Source of the DNA: Homarus americanus
Taxonomy: Eukaryota > Arthropoda > Malacostraca > Decapoda > Nephropidae
Direction: 5' to 3'
DNA: 64,000 nucleotides
Assembly: GCF_018991925.1 (NCBI RefSeq)
Contig: NW_024756415.1
Location: 134,501-198,500, forward strand
The position numbers and the translations under genes are program-made. Under the pieces are notes generated by a model. That model saw only the letters and a program-made list of their open reading frames with translations, did not search any database and was not told the origin of the DNA. Below, in pieces: positions 24,731 through 35,580 of this stretch (position 1 is its first letter; each line of letters starts with the position of its first letter).

Positions 24731-24784
24731 CAATTCTAACTTTATTCCACCACACAAAATAACAGGAGCTACGGACCCCACCAA

Positions 24785-25099
24785 TGTGTGTGTGTGTGTG
24801 TAGGCCGATCAAGAGAGAAGCTCAGTCACTAGATAAAACTCTACTGAATCCTGTGGTTTACTGCGTGTGTGTGATGACGTTGGGTGTTATATGTCGTAGT
24901 TGGGAGGGAATACGATTCTTTGTTGTGTGTTGGCGTTAGTTTTGAAATATTATATTGACTTTGATCAACTTGGCAACACAAGTAACTCACATACAAGGAA
25001 CACAGTGATCTTCCTTTTGATGCTTCCTGAGTTAATATAATGAGAGGTTTTTAACTTCATTGTTCTAAGGTTGATGTTATTGTGTTTATTTATGACTCC
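24785..25099. other. Unique interval with short (GT)n
   Basis: GT run at about 24785-24802. Nothing else recognised. Confidence 0.5.
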
Positions 25100-25380
25100 T
25101 TTAAACTCTCTCTCTCTCTCTTCTCTCAAAATAGTTCCCCTGCTTTCTGTCGTCAATTCTTCTTTCCTCCCCCTAAACCCATCTTCTCCCCTCACCTCAT
25201 ATGCTTTCACCCCATCATCTCTCCCCTCACCCCATCTTCTCTCCCCTCACCCCATCTTTACTCCCCTCACCCCATCATCTCTCCTCACCCCATCTTCTCC
25301 TCACCCCATCTTTACTCCCTCACCCCACTTACTCCCTCACCCCATCTTACTCCCCCTTAGCACTATCTCACTGTTTTCTC
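25100..25380. repeat. Pyrimidine-rich CTCACCCCATCTTCTCTCC minisatellite
   Basis: Units of 19-20 bp (CCCCTCACCCCATC(A/T)TCTCT) at 25188-25350, then degenerate flanks. The open frames are repeat translations. Confidence 0.9.
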
Positions 25381-25450
25381 TTCTGCTTTATTCCATCTCC
25401 TCTCTTTTACGCTTGTTACACTTGGGTATATAAAATCACAGGTCTCTTTC

Positions 25451-25560
<110 letters not shown>

Positions 25561-25660
25561 ATGTTTTGAGTTAGTATTTGTGTACACGTATAGGTAAGTG
25601 AATATACTTGTGCATATGAACATGTATGTATGTGTATGTATGTATGTGTCTAAATACGTA

Positions 25661-25919
25661 CATGCATACTGACTAACAGATTATTTAAATGAAAGACAGC
25701 ACACACACACACACACACACACCATCTCCCTTCATATACACCAAAGACCTAACGTAATACATTTTCCTATCCCCAACCAGTTAATGTTTCCATCTAAGTG
25801 TAATTAGTATCTCAACCCCGTATTAAAACATTATTACTCTGTTGGGTCCGAAATATTGAGTCGGTAGCTGTTTATAAATGTTCATACTTAAATTAACATG
25901 TAGACTACCCACGCATGTT

Positions 25920-25999
<80 letters not shown>

Positions 26000-26337
26000 G
26001 CATTTGCCTGTTCTTGTCTACACTTGCCCTTCATAAGACTTTTAAATTTATATATTGAGAGACAGATAAATTAATTGATAGCGATGTAGATAGCTAAACA
26101 TATATAGAATATATATAGAGACAGATACACAAATAAATATATAGACTGATATAGACGGAAAGATATATAGATATAGGCAGATACTCTACAATAGACAGAT
26201 AACTAGGATATATATTAATAGACAGACAGACAGACAGACAGATACACCAGCAGGAAGAGTCATCATCACATCATAACACAGGTGTAAATCACTACACCTG
26301 TATACTGTTGCTGCTGAATAAATGTTTTGAATATAAA

Positions 26338-26340
<3 letters not shown>
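25661..26340. repeat. (AC)n, (GT)n and GATA/GACA-like microsatellites in AT-rich sequence
   Basis: AC at about 25699-25722, GT at 25921-25997, ATATAGA-type degenerate repeats at 26040-26215, and CAGA repeats at about 26221-26242. Confidence 0.9.

Positions 26341-26418
<78 letters not shown>
26341..26418. repeat. (GT)n microsatellite
   Basis: About 78 bp of GT. Confidence 0.97.
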
Positions 26419-26419
<1 letters not shown>

Positions 26420-26504
26420 GTAGGTGTAATTTACATGTGTGATGTTCACGTTACCGGGAATACCTGTTAAAAGAGTACAATTGATATAATCCTTTAGTTG
26501 TTTT

Positions 26505-26850
26505 ATATCTATATATATATATATGCGGACTGATATGATGCATTGGTGTTGAGTATTTGTGGACAGTGTTGTTGTTGTTGTTGTTGTTGTTTTGATATCT
26601 GAGGGAACGGACGTATAGACGGGCATAAGGAAGGACGTACAGACGAAGGCATAGGCAAAACTGCGGACGAAAGCATAGATGGAACTGCGGACGAAGGCAT
26701 AGACTGAAATACGTACGAAGGAAAAGACAGGCCTACGAACGGATGCAAAGATAGGCCTACAGACAGACACACACACACGGGAATACGAACGGAGGAGCCA
26801 CGAACGGAATGACGAACGGACGCACAGACGGACCTACACGCGGAGTGAAC
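26505..26850. repeat. (AT)n, (GTT)n and degenerate GACGAAGGCATAGAC array
   Basis: AT at about 26508-26524, GTT at about 26569-26592. Then 26600-26850 is built from repeated ACGGACGAA(A/G)GCATAGA phrases with 4-bp modularity (GACG, GACA, GACC). The antisense Ser/Phe/Pro frames are repeat-driven. Confidence 0.8.
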
Positions 26851-27084
26851 GAGGAAACGAAAACAATAAATGAAGAAAAATAACGTAAAGTAAATAAAAA
26901 TTGTCTGTGAGGTGAGTTAAGCTGACGAACATACCCCTCAGCCAGGTGAAGAAGAGCGGCCATATTTCCTGGTCATGTCGTGGTGAGAGGACAGTTGGCG
27001 ATGATTGTAATGGACTGTGTGTGTGTGTGTGCTGGCCGGGCTGCTGGGCTGTCTTAAGGGCACGGATGAGCTGGGTGAAGATGG

Positions 27085-27205
27085 TGAGTCAATCAAGGGG
27101 TAGGGGTGAAAGGGTGGGGGTGAAGGGGAGGGGTGAAGGGGCAGAAAGGGTGGGGGTGAAGGGGAGGGGTGAAGGGGCAGAGATGAAGTGAAAGGTGGAG
27201 ATGAA
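27085..27205. repeat. G-rich GGGGTGAAGGGG minisatellite
   Basis: Two near-identical copies of a roughly 45-bp block (GTGGGGGTGAAGGGGAGGGG then TGAAGGGGCAGA). Confidence 0.9.
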
Positions 27206-28228
<1,023 letters not shown>

Positions 28229-28395
28229 TACGTCACTTACTACAGAACCACAATCAGTGTCATTCCTTCCGTTTTGCTTCGATCACCTTAATTTTTTTTA
28301 GTTATATCCCTTGGTTCAGTAAGTACAGATCCCGTTCTTAACTTTTTTCCATGCTATTCTGACTTATTAAGTATCTAGGGAGTCAAATGTAAAAC

Positions 28396-28399
<4 letters not shown>

Positions 28400-28428
<29 letters not shown>
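28400..28428. repeat. (AC)n microsatellite
   Basis: AC run of about 28 bp. Confidence 0.95.
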
Positions 28429-28430
<2 letters not shown>

Positions 28431-28893
28431 CAAGTATTTGAATAAACAGTTCCCCTAAATTCTAAACAACAGAAAATAAATGACACAAACTTACCCTGAC
28501 ACCTTGACACCTGGTAGTCAGGATTTACTATTTATCAATTAATTTCATAGATGTCAACAGTAAGAGAGAAGGGCAATATTAGGGTTTATTACCATTTTTT
28601 TCCTTTTACATATTGACTCAACTAGACCAGCTCCATAAGACTCATTGTCAACAACCAGTATTTATCATTCATTGTTAATTTTATATACAATTTATTTTAC
28701 ATTAAGTTATTACAGCGTGTGGTCTTAATACATTACAGTACAACCATCACCTCCGTAATAATATTTACTATGTGCGTATACTGGATGTCTACTATGCCAT
28801 TAGAGTAACATAACACACGTACCTAAAATATTACTACATTATTTTCTGGGCTTCTGAATATATCTACTTATTATCGGTGACGCTATGTAAACA
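28429..28893. other. Unique AT-rich interval, no gene recognised
   Basis: No element or coding domain recognised. Confidence 0.5.
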
Positions 28894-28937
<44 letters not shown>

Positions 28938-28945
28938 TCTCTCTC
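28894..28945. repeat. (CT)n microsatellite
   Basis: CT run interrupted once by CACT. Confidence 0.95.
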
Positions 28946-29044
28946 ATATCACACACCTGGTATACAGACTAAACATACAGCCACCACCACCACATATATC
29001 AGGCGATGCATTAGTACAGATATTGACAGCTGTCTTGTAATAAT

Positions 29045-29462
29045 ACATCCCCCTGTCCCTTACTCCCTGTCTATCCTGTTTCTCCCTCTCTACCCTCCTT
29101 CCTCCCTCTCTATCCTCTTCCTCTCTGTTCTATCCCTCTTCCTCCCTGTTATATCCCCCTTTCTCCTTGTCTATCCCTCTTTCCCCCTGTTCTATCCCCC
29201 TGGCTCCTACCCCCTGTAAGCCAGTTCTCCAGTATGTAAATGTGAATCCAACCGGGCGTAACTCCCCCCAGCAGCTGTCTACCATACTACCTCCTCTACC
29301 CCCCATCTTGAGTCCTTGACCTAGCCCCGCGCCCCCTCTGACCTTCCCTGACTCCCTCTGACCTTTCCCTGACTCCCCTTGACCTCCCGACTCCCTATAA
29401 CCTTCCGTGACTCCCTCTAACCCTCCCTAACTCCCACTTTCTTCTCTCTGAACCTCTCACAT

Positions 29463-29465
<3 letters not shown>
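29045..29465. repeat. Pyrimidine-rich CCCTGTCTATCC / CTCCCTCTGACC arrays
   Basis: First array (29050-29205) repeats (C/T)TCCCTGTTCTATCCCCC. Second array (29330-29440) repeats TGACTCCCTCTGACCTTCCC. Decayed minisatellites immediately left of the Penelope-like element. Confidence 0.75.

Positions 29466-29504
<39 letters not shown>
29466..29504. repeat. (AT)n microsatellite, left flank of Penelope-like element
   Basis: About 39 bp of AT. Mirrored by the AT run at 30473-30507 on the other side of the element. Confidence 0.95.
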
Positions 29505-29507
<3 letters not shown>

Positions 29508-29745
29508 AGTAAATCACTGTAGGTGCAAGTGATCTAGGTATATGCTGACAAACCACAAGGAAAGAAGAAACACGAAGTTCCTAAGCGCTGTGTAATCTCA
29601 CATCTCAGGGGTGAGTACAGACTAGAGAGTGTCACAACTGTTGGGTGTATATATACAGAGGAGGGTGAGACCAGGTCCACAATGGTCAGGTATTAGGTAA
29701 TGACCCTACTAATCTTTAAATAGCACACAACGGTTGGTGGTCAGG

Positions 29746-30071
29746 TCAGATGGTCAAGTGACCCGGCCTTCTCACCTGATCACAAATCTTCTTAATTACA
29801 AAATTGTCCAGCTTGTACATGCCGTTACTCAAATTCATGTTGAGTGCTTCGGTATGTTTAATAAGACTAGATTCTATGATGTTCCTACTGTCAATTGACT
29901 TACATGGTAATATTGAGGAGGCATTATCCCAGTCAATGCAATGCTTGTTATCCCTCAAATGAACAAACAGAGCATTGGATTCCTGGCCTGTCCTAACACT
30001 GTATTTGTGTTGTTTAATTCTAGTTGCAAGATCTTTACCTGTCTGGCCTAAGTAAAACATATTACATTCCT
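29746..30071 (-). pseudogene. GIY-YIG endonuclease domain of Penelope-like element (5'-truncated)
   Basis: On the minus strand the frame runs CKECNMFYLGQTGKDL, ATRIKQHKYSVRTG, SNALFVHLRDNKHCIDWDNA, then RNIIESSLIKHTEALNMN and ends GHLTI-stop. FYLGQTG corresponds to the GIY-YIG signature region (in this lineage the first Gly is not retained: MFY...YLG). R and H in the RIKQH block and the late E in IIESSLI are the usual catalytic/structural positions. The element's reverse transcriptase should precede this but is missing. The frame extends upstream only into the antisense of the right arm, which gives a spurious N-terminus up to 30117. No internal stop is seen in the domain. Confidence 0.85.
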
Positions 30072-30266
30072 TGCATTGACTGGGATAATGCCTCCTCAAT
30101 ATTACCATGTAAGTCAATTGACAGTAGGAACATCATAGAATCTAGTCTTATTAAACATACCGAAGCACTCAACATGAATTTGAGTAACGGCATGTACAAG
30201 CTGGACAATTTTGTAATTAAGAAGATTTGTGATCAGGTGAGAAGGCCGGGTCACTTGACCATCTGA
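30072..30266 (+). pseudogene. Second copy of GIY-YIG C-terminal tail (inverted)
   Basis: Encodes CIDWDNASSILPCKSID..., the same residues through GHLTI-stop as the minus-strand copy, with no nucleotide difference. It lacks the YLGQTG core and so is not a nuclease. Upstream plus-strand sequence is the antisense spacer. Confidence 0.85.
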
Positions 30267-30394
30267 CCTGACCACCAACCGTTGTGTGCTATTTAAAGAT
30301 TAGTAGGGTCATTACCTAATACCTGACCATTGTGGACCTGGTCTCACCCTCCTCTGTATATATACACCTTGATTTGTATTACTCTCTCTAGTCT

Positions 30395-30460
30395 GTACTC
30401 ACCCCTGAAGATGTGAATTACACGAAAGCGCTTGGGAACTTCGTGTTTTCTTCTTTCCTT
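30395..30460 (+). other. Conserved hairpin with hammerhead-like bases near the element's right end
   Basis: CTGAAGA at about 30403 is followed by a short hairpin (GTG...CAC) and GAAA, then CACGAA ... TTCGTG, a 6-7 bp stem. Hammerhead ribozymes carrying CUGANGA and GAAA cores are known from Penelope-like elements. Here stem II is short and a cleavage site is not assigned, so the ribozyme call is tentative. The left-arm equivalent (about 29600) has lost GAAA. Confidence 0.25.
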
Positions 30461-30470
30461 GTGGTTATCA

Positions 30471-30472
<2 letters not shown>

Positions 30473-30507
<35 letters not shown>
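30473..30507. repeat. (AT)n microsatellite, right flank of Penelope-like element
   Basis: About 35 bp of AT immediately after CAGC. It forms the right boundary of the inverted element. Confidence 0.95.
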
Positions 30508-30509
<2 letters not shown>

Positions 30510-31329
30510 GTCACACAGCGCCAAATCAAGGATGGCCCAATAAATGGGAAATTGCGTTTAGCCCAAGTTGGAAGGAAAAGCAACACTAACCCGCCAGAAA
30601 CTTCCATCAGTAGGGTCAGGAAAGGCAGACAATAGACTGGTTGTGCGGAGTCATCATTTTGTGTGTAGGTTAAAGAGATATTTGGCCGACAGATCGGTTT
30701 TTCTGCTCTGTGTCAACTTGCAGGTTCAAAGTATCAAGGGACTATCACTTAAGTATCCTGAAACCCGGAACAGTAGGGGAGGTGTTGTGTTCCTCCAGCA
30801 GTAACGAGGTCACGTATTTCTCCTGTGTTAAGAGTTACCCTCGCCAGCGTAACACCACCACTCTCACTCTCCTAAACGATGGTGCCTGATGGTTGGTTGT
30901 GTTGCTGCTGGTCCTGAAAGCCTGGGTGGTACTGTACCTCTGGCACAGGTGATCTTTGTCAGTTAGTGTGCGTCATGCAGGACAGAAACTGGCTCTAAAA
31001 CCCGCCATTCACACAGTTAAAGCCTATTTAATGTGACCGTTAGACTTAAAGCTGTCATATCCAGCACGAATTGTTGGGGCGATATGATGAATAAGTATTA
31101 AAACACTGTGAAGAACTAAAACCTCGAGACACCAACTGATACCCTTCAAACACTTCAACCTGTAGTTAAGGATCTGAAGTTGTTAAAATGTTGTGAGCCT
31201 GGAAGTGACATAACTTTTAAGACTATTAAGACTGTAACCTGGCAACAAAATTACAATAAAACATGATTTCTATAATCTTCTCTTGTTTACTCTGGTACGT
31301 ATGTCAGTGATGAGTAATAATACTGCCAA
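30508..31329. other. Unique interval, no gene recognised
   Basis: No convincing domain. It may contain the 3' continuation of the LINE relic that begins at 31330, but I cannot identify a conserved thumb-domain motif. Confidence 0.45.
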
Positions 31330-32490
31330 AGTGACCAAGGACATCTAAGCCAAGAAATGTGAAACTATAAGTTTTTGTGACAAAGATTTTTGTACCTCAC
31401 TGAGCTAGGGACTCAAGAAGATCTGTGCCCAGGTAGCTGTAGCATTTAGCCGAGCTACTAAAATACACGACTCAGTATGGGTATTAGGGAGACAGGATAA
31501 ACTTCCATGCAGGTCATCATCATCAACAAAGCAGTGTGAGTAGGAGCAAGAACTGAGCCTTGAGGTACTCCATTATTGACAGAGGTACACCGAACACAGA
31601 CCTTGTTAAAAGCAAAATAAATGTTTTAAATTAGGAGAACCAACAGGTCTGCGGTGGAGCTCCTGGAACAGACATTATGCTGGGTGTGGGAGAAGAGTTG
31701 GTGTTGGTGAAGGTGTTTTAACAGTAGTTTGTTTATGGCACATTCTACAAGGACGTTATCCAGGCGACAGCAACGGGGCGACGGTTGGAGAGAAAGGACG
31801 GAACATCTTTTTTTTTTTTTTGGGGGGTTAAGGTGGGGAAAGGATGGAAGGCATGCTGGGGCTCAAGGCACAGCCAGAACATCTTCTGGGAGTGGACTGA
31901 ACACTGGCTAATATCCAAGATGAGAAAACAGAATTAGAGGAGTAAGTGACGTTGAAAAGTTTAGAGAGCACAGGATTGAGGTGCACCAGATTCTGGCACA
32001 GTTTGAGCTGGAAACAACAGAAAACACGACGTATAATAAAATTCAACTCGTTTTTGAGATGGGGTGAATATTGAGCAGATACCGCGGGGCAGTGTACCAA
32101 TATCAAGGGTTGAACAAACAGGGTCTATTGAAGGGATTGTGATTTGGTCTGAAGGAAAGAGTTCTTATCTGTTTTTCTTTTTCGGTGGTCGGTTTAACAC
32201 AGTCTCGAGTAGTAGCGTTTGTTTTGCAATATTTCGGTTCTGTTGACGTTTCCAGCGCCTGTAGGAAGTTTGTTTGAGTTCAGTTGCCCTTTGGCAGGAA
32301 AGAATGAACCAAGAAGAGGCCCAGGGTTTCTTTTTAAAATATTCTGGGAACAAAAAGTTTCATACCAAGGTGAATGGTTTGTGAAATGCTGAATGAAGAT
32401 TTGAATGGTCTGTTTAAAAGTTCCAGTTGGATTTGTAGTAAAAATTCTCTTAAGCCTTCACAGTCAACTGTTAGTGGCAGACAGTGCGTG
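31330..32490 (-). pseudogene. Decayed LINE reverse transcriptase relic
   Basis: Ancient non-LTR retrotransposon on the minus strand, readable only by switching frames. In order: EGLREFLLQIQLELL (about 32400-32465) and IHLGMKLFVPRIF, the pre-RT linker; KPWASSWFILSCQRATELKQ followed by SYRRWKRQ (32215-32335); LKLCQNLVHLNPVLSKLFN with FSSWILASV, the first RT block (about 31915-32020); NRRPVAVAWITSL (about 31750-31787); INKLLLKHLHQHQLFSHTQH then SRSSTADLLVLL (31630-31720); NGVPQGSVLAPT (31539-31574), the conserved (G)VPQGS block; FVDDDDLHGS (31501-31530) at the place of the YADD motif; and ARLNATAT (about 31430). The catalytic-Asp block between STADLL and NGVPQGS is largely deleted, and GVPQGS lies almost directly against DDDD. 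Resembles CR1/jockey-like metazoan LINEs; exact clade uncertain. Confidence 0.75.
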
Positions 32491-33354
32491 TGTGGGCAGG
32501 GGAGAACTTGGGAGAGAAGGGGAATGAGAGATACAAAAACGAGACAGAGATCAGACGAGATTAGTTAGGGTCAGTGACTAACTGGGTCAGGCTTGAAGTC
32601 ATTCATAATGGAAAAGGTTTTTGTATCGACTCTGTCTATATCTGTCTGAGACGAGTTTTTATGTGAATACAGAAAATAATCCACGAGAAACTATTATACC
32701 AGACCCTCAGATGACGCGCCATAAGCACATTGATCATATTAATTTTGATCGACAATATATAGTTACCAAGATCCCCAAACACTCCTCATGCCAGACTCTC
32801 AATGTAAACAAGATAGAAAAGTGTTGACAAAATTAGAATAGTAAAAATAATATCCATTTGGGTCTGTGATATAAAATGTCATCTTCGCATATCGGTGACG
32901 GGGCGACAGCTGAGAGTTTTGGACGGTGTACAGTCAGTCCAACACACACTGGAAGGATGTCTCTTATTTTTCGGCTTAAAACTCCCAGATAATAATTCTT
33001 GGTCACCCTCCTTTATTTATGTAGATAACGCAAAACTACTAAAGAGAAAAATGGCCTCAAACAATATATTTCACACTGCTGGGCATCACGACCAATGCAT
33101 TACAAGTTAAAAAACCCAACACTTCCTGCACCCCTGAGTTATGCATCAACATCCTTTCTGTTAGTATCACCTAACTAAGATCTGTACACAGAGCGTTACA
33201 AAGAAAGGACCAACCTTTATAACATCCTCTACCGTAATTTTTCACAAGTGTTTTACGATACGAGTCTTGCAGAGGATTGCAATGGCCCTAGATGCACTAA
33301 CTGGTCATATTCTCTATACAAATGTAGGAAATATTATAGTGAGGTGGTACAAGA

Positions 33355-33356
<2 letters not shown>
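32491..33356. other. Unique interval, no gene recognised
   Basis: May include undetected 5' sequence of the LINE relic. No endonuclease motif found. Plus frame 32621-32827 has no recognised domain. Confidence 0.45.

Positions 33357-33391
<35 letters not shown>
33357..33391. repeat. (CT)n microsatellite
   Basis: CT run of about 35 bp. Confidence 0.95.
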
Positions 33392-33394
<3 letters not shown>

Positions 33395-33599
33395 TTACGC
33401 TCATTATAAAACAATAATAGTTTTTGGATATATTAATCAGCTCACTGAACGTCTTTCTTAACTGACTGATTGATAATGATTTTTCCGCCCGAGGGAGTTT
33501 TTTCTTCAAATATGTGTCTTTGGAGGAGCTGTCAGGCATACGACCAATGCAGCAGTAACGCAGCTATAATCAATTCTAGCTATCTTTATATCCTCCAAG

Positions 33600-34062
33600 A
33601 TAGACTGAAGGACGGAAAGGTGGAAACAACGAAGGACAGACGAAAGATCGGACAGGCACACAGAAGAGAGAAAGAGAAACCAAAGGAAGAAAGAACGAAG
33701 ATACGTAAGGACGGACGGAAGGACGAACACGTGGAAGGACGGACGGACGAACGGACACGTGGAAGGACGGACGGACGAACGGACACGTGGAAGGACGGAC
33801 GGACGAACGGACACGTGGAAGGACGGAAGGACGGACACGTGGAAGGACGGAAGGACGGACACGTGGAAGGACGGAAGGACGAACGGACACGTGGAAGGAC
33901 GAACGAACGGACACGTGGAAGGACGGAAGGACGAACGGACACGTGGAAGGACGGACACGTGGAAGGACAGAAGGACGAACGGACACGTGGAAGGACGGAA
34001 GAACGGACACGTGGAAGGACGAACGAACGGACACGTGGAAGGACGGAAGGACGAATGGATAT
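33600..34062. repeat. 28-bp modular minisatellite with recurrent CACGTG
   Basis: From about 33716, units of 20, 24 or 28 bp begin ACACGTGGAAGGACGGA and are extended by 4-bp modules (CGGA, CGAA). About 13 copies; the left edge (33600-33715) is degenerate. Each unit contains the E-box palindrome CACGTG. Open frames on both strands (up to 236 codons) arise because the repeat excludes stops; they read Arg/Thr/Asp-rich on plus and Pro/Ser/Phe/Val-rich on minus. Confidence 0.95.
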
Positions 34063-34140
34063 ACAGAAGCACTTGAAGGCGATGACACACTCACCACAAC
34101 AGAAGCACTTGAAGGCGATGATACACTCACCACAACATGA
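34063..34140. repeat. 36-bp direct duplication
   Basis: AGAAGCACTTGAAGGCGATG followed by A(C/T)ACACTCACCACAAC occurs twice in tandem. Confidence 0.9.
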
Positions 34141-34373
34141 TAACACTACATCAACACACACCATAAAGGACACACTCTAAAAGCCATAGATTAGAGATAA
34201 TGAGATGCAGGGAATAAATAAAACCCCAATAAACAGACAGACAGAGATAAATATATACCCTGCCTGACTGTATAGCTTAAGCCTCTTAGCTGTGAATGAG
34301 CTTTTTAGCTGCCAGCACAAACACCGACGATTATTCTTCCATATGTGGAGGCGACTGTGTCAATAAGATACTG

Positions 34374-34935
34374 TGAGTGGCTGGCTGGCTGGCTGGCTGG
34401 CTCTCTGATTGGTTGGTTGGATGACTGACTGACTGACTAGTTGGTTGGTTGGCTGGCTGATTGAGTGGCTGGATGATTGAGTGGCTGGATGATTGGCTGG
34501 CTCTCTGATTGTTTGGTTGGATGACTGACTGACTGACTAGTTGGTTGGTTGGCTGGATGATTGAGTGGCTGGATGATTGGCTGGCTCTCTGATTGTTTGG
34601 TTGGATGACTGACTGACTGACTAGTTGGTTGGTTGGCTGGCTGACTGGCTGATTGGAGTGGCTGGGATGATTGAGTGGCTGGATGATTGACTGGCTCTCT
34701 GATTGTTTGGTTGGATGACTGACTGACTGACTAGTTGGTTGGTGGCTGGCTGATTGAGTGGCTGGATGATTGGCTGGCTCTCTGATTGGTTGGTTGGATG
34801 GATGACTGACTGACTGACTAGTTGGTTGGTTGGCTGGCTGATTGAGTGGTTGGATGATTGGCTGGCTCTCTGATTGGTTGGTTGGCTGGCTGACTGAATA
34901 GTTGGCTGGGTGGCTGACCGACTGGCTGGTTGGTT
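34374..34935. repeat. Tetranucleotide-modular array (TTGG, CTGG, ACTG, ATTG)
   Basis: Higher-order units of about 80-100 bp, each holding GACTGACTGACTAGTTGGTT, GGCTGG, GATTGAGTGGCTGGATGATT and CTCTCTGATTG. About five copies. The Gln/Ser/Asn-rich minus frame is repeat-encoded. Confidence 0.93.
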
Positions 34936-34939
34936 GGGC

Positions 34940-35330
34940 ATATTCTGACCTTTAACGACATCATTCTGTTCTCCCTCTCCCTTCATCTCTCTCCTTTCGT
35001 CTTACTCTCTTTCTCTTTATTCTCTTATTACCTTCACCAGTCTCTCCCTTTACCTCCTCTCCCTCTTTCATCCACTTTCTTTCGCACCCCCTCCTGTCCG
35101 CCCCCACGCACCCCTCTTCCTCCCCACTCACACCCCTCTTCCTTCACTTCCTCCCTCCCACCCATCCTCCTCACACCCCTCTTCCTTCCCTTTCACTCTT
35201 CCTCCTTCTCGTACCCCCTTCCCTACCTTCTCAACTCTCTCCTTTCTCCCAACTTCCCTTTCCCATTCTCTTACTTACCCCATTCCATCCTCTACACTCC
35301 CCTTCGTTCACACCCACACCCCTTAACTTG
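34940..35330. repeat. Pyrimidine-rich low-complexity region
   Basis: CCCCTCTTCCT(C/T)C-type degenerate repeats (35090-35200) within C/T-rich sequence. Followed by a G-rich stretch with a run of nine G at about 35366-35374. Confidence 0.75.
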
Positions 35331-35463
35331 CTGGAGAGATTGGGTGGGTGGGTGGGGTAGGAAGGGGGGGGGGTCTCCGGAAAGCAGAAGCAGAAATGGT
35401 AACAAGAGATTCATTGTGGCGTGCACGACTGTATCAACCAATAGGTGGATGTGTGTGTGTGAG

Positions 35464-35502
<39 letters not shown>

Positions 35503-35580
35503 ATTATTATCATCATTATCACCATCATCATCACTATCACCATGACCACCACCAACACCAGTATTACTATGATCATCACT
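35464..35580. repeat. (ATT)n grading into (ATC)n and ACC
   Basis: ATT at 35465-35500, then ATCATT/ACCATC triplets to about 35580. Confidence 0.93.

Larger units (their letters stand above)
29505..30472. mobile_element. Penelope-like element, inverted (head-to-head) partial copies
   Basis: A retroelement remnant arranged as an inverted pair. Arms 29644-29940 and 30072-30368 are exact reverse complements over 297 bp, with a 131-bp spacer at 29941-30071. Each arm carries the C-terminal part of a GIY-YIG endonuclease frame, and the spacer supplies the nuclease core on the minus strand. Outside the perfect arms both sides continue as homologous but diverged 3' sequence (TCTAGTCTGTACTCACCCCT, then TTCGTGTTT(T)CTTCTTTCC and CAGCATATA) down to flanking AT microsatellites. 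Known Penelope-like elements pair a reverse transcriptase with a GIY-YIG domain, often insert as inverted or partially tandem copies and often target AT-rich sites. The reverse transcriptase is absent, so this copy is 5'-truncated. Confidence 0.88.

Noticed and set aside
24050..24784. 244-codon minus-strand ORF rich in Pro/Ser/Leu/Phe
   Set aside because: Antisense of a polypurine tract; pyrimidine-only codons cannot encode stops, so openness is not evidence of coding.
30024..30117. N-terminal residues upstream of the GIY-YIG core on either strand
   Set aside because: Produced by reading antisense across the inverted junction; not part of the nuclease.
30344..30607. Minus-strand 87-codon ORF across the Penelope-like right end
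   Set aside because: Reads the 3' terminal region and AT microsatellite (YIYIYI); not a gene.
33470..34180. 236-codon plus-strand Arg/Thr/Lys/Asp-rich ORF and overlapping antisense ORFs
   Set aside because: All derive from the 28-bp minisatellite; several frames on both strands are open at once.
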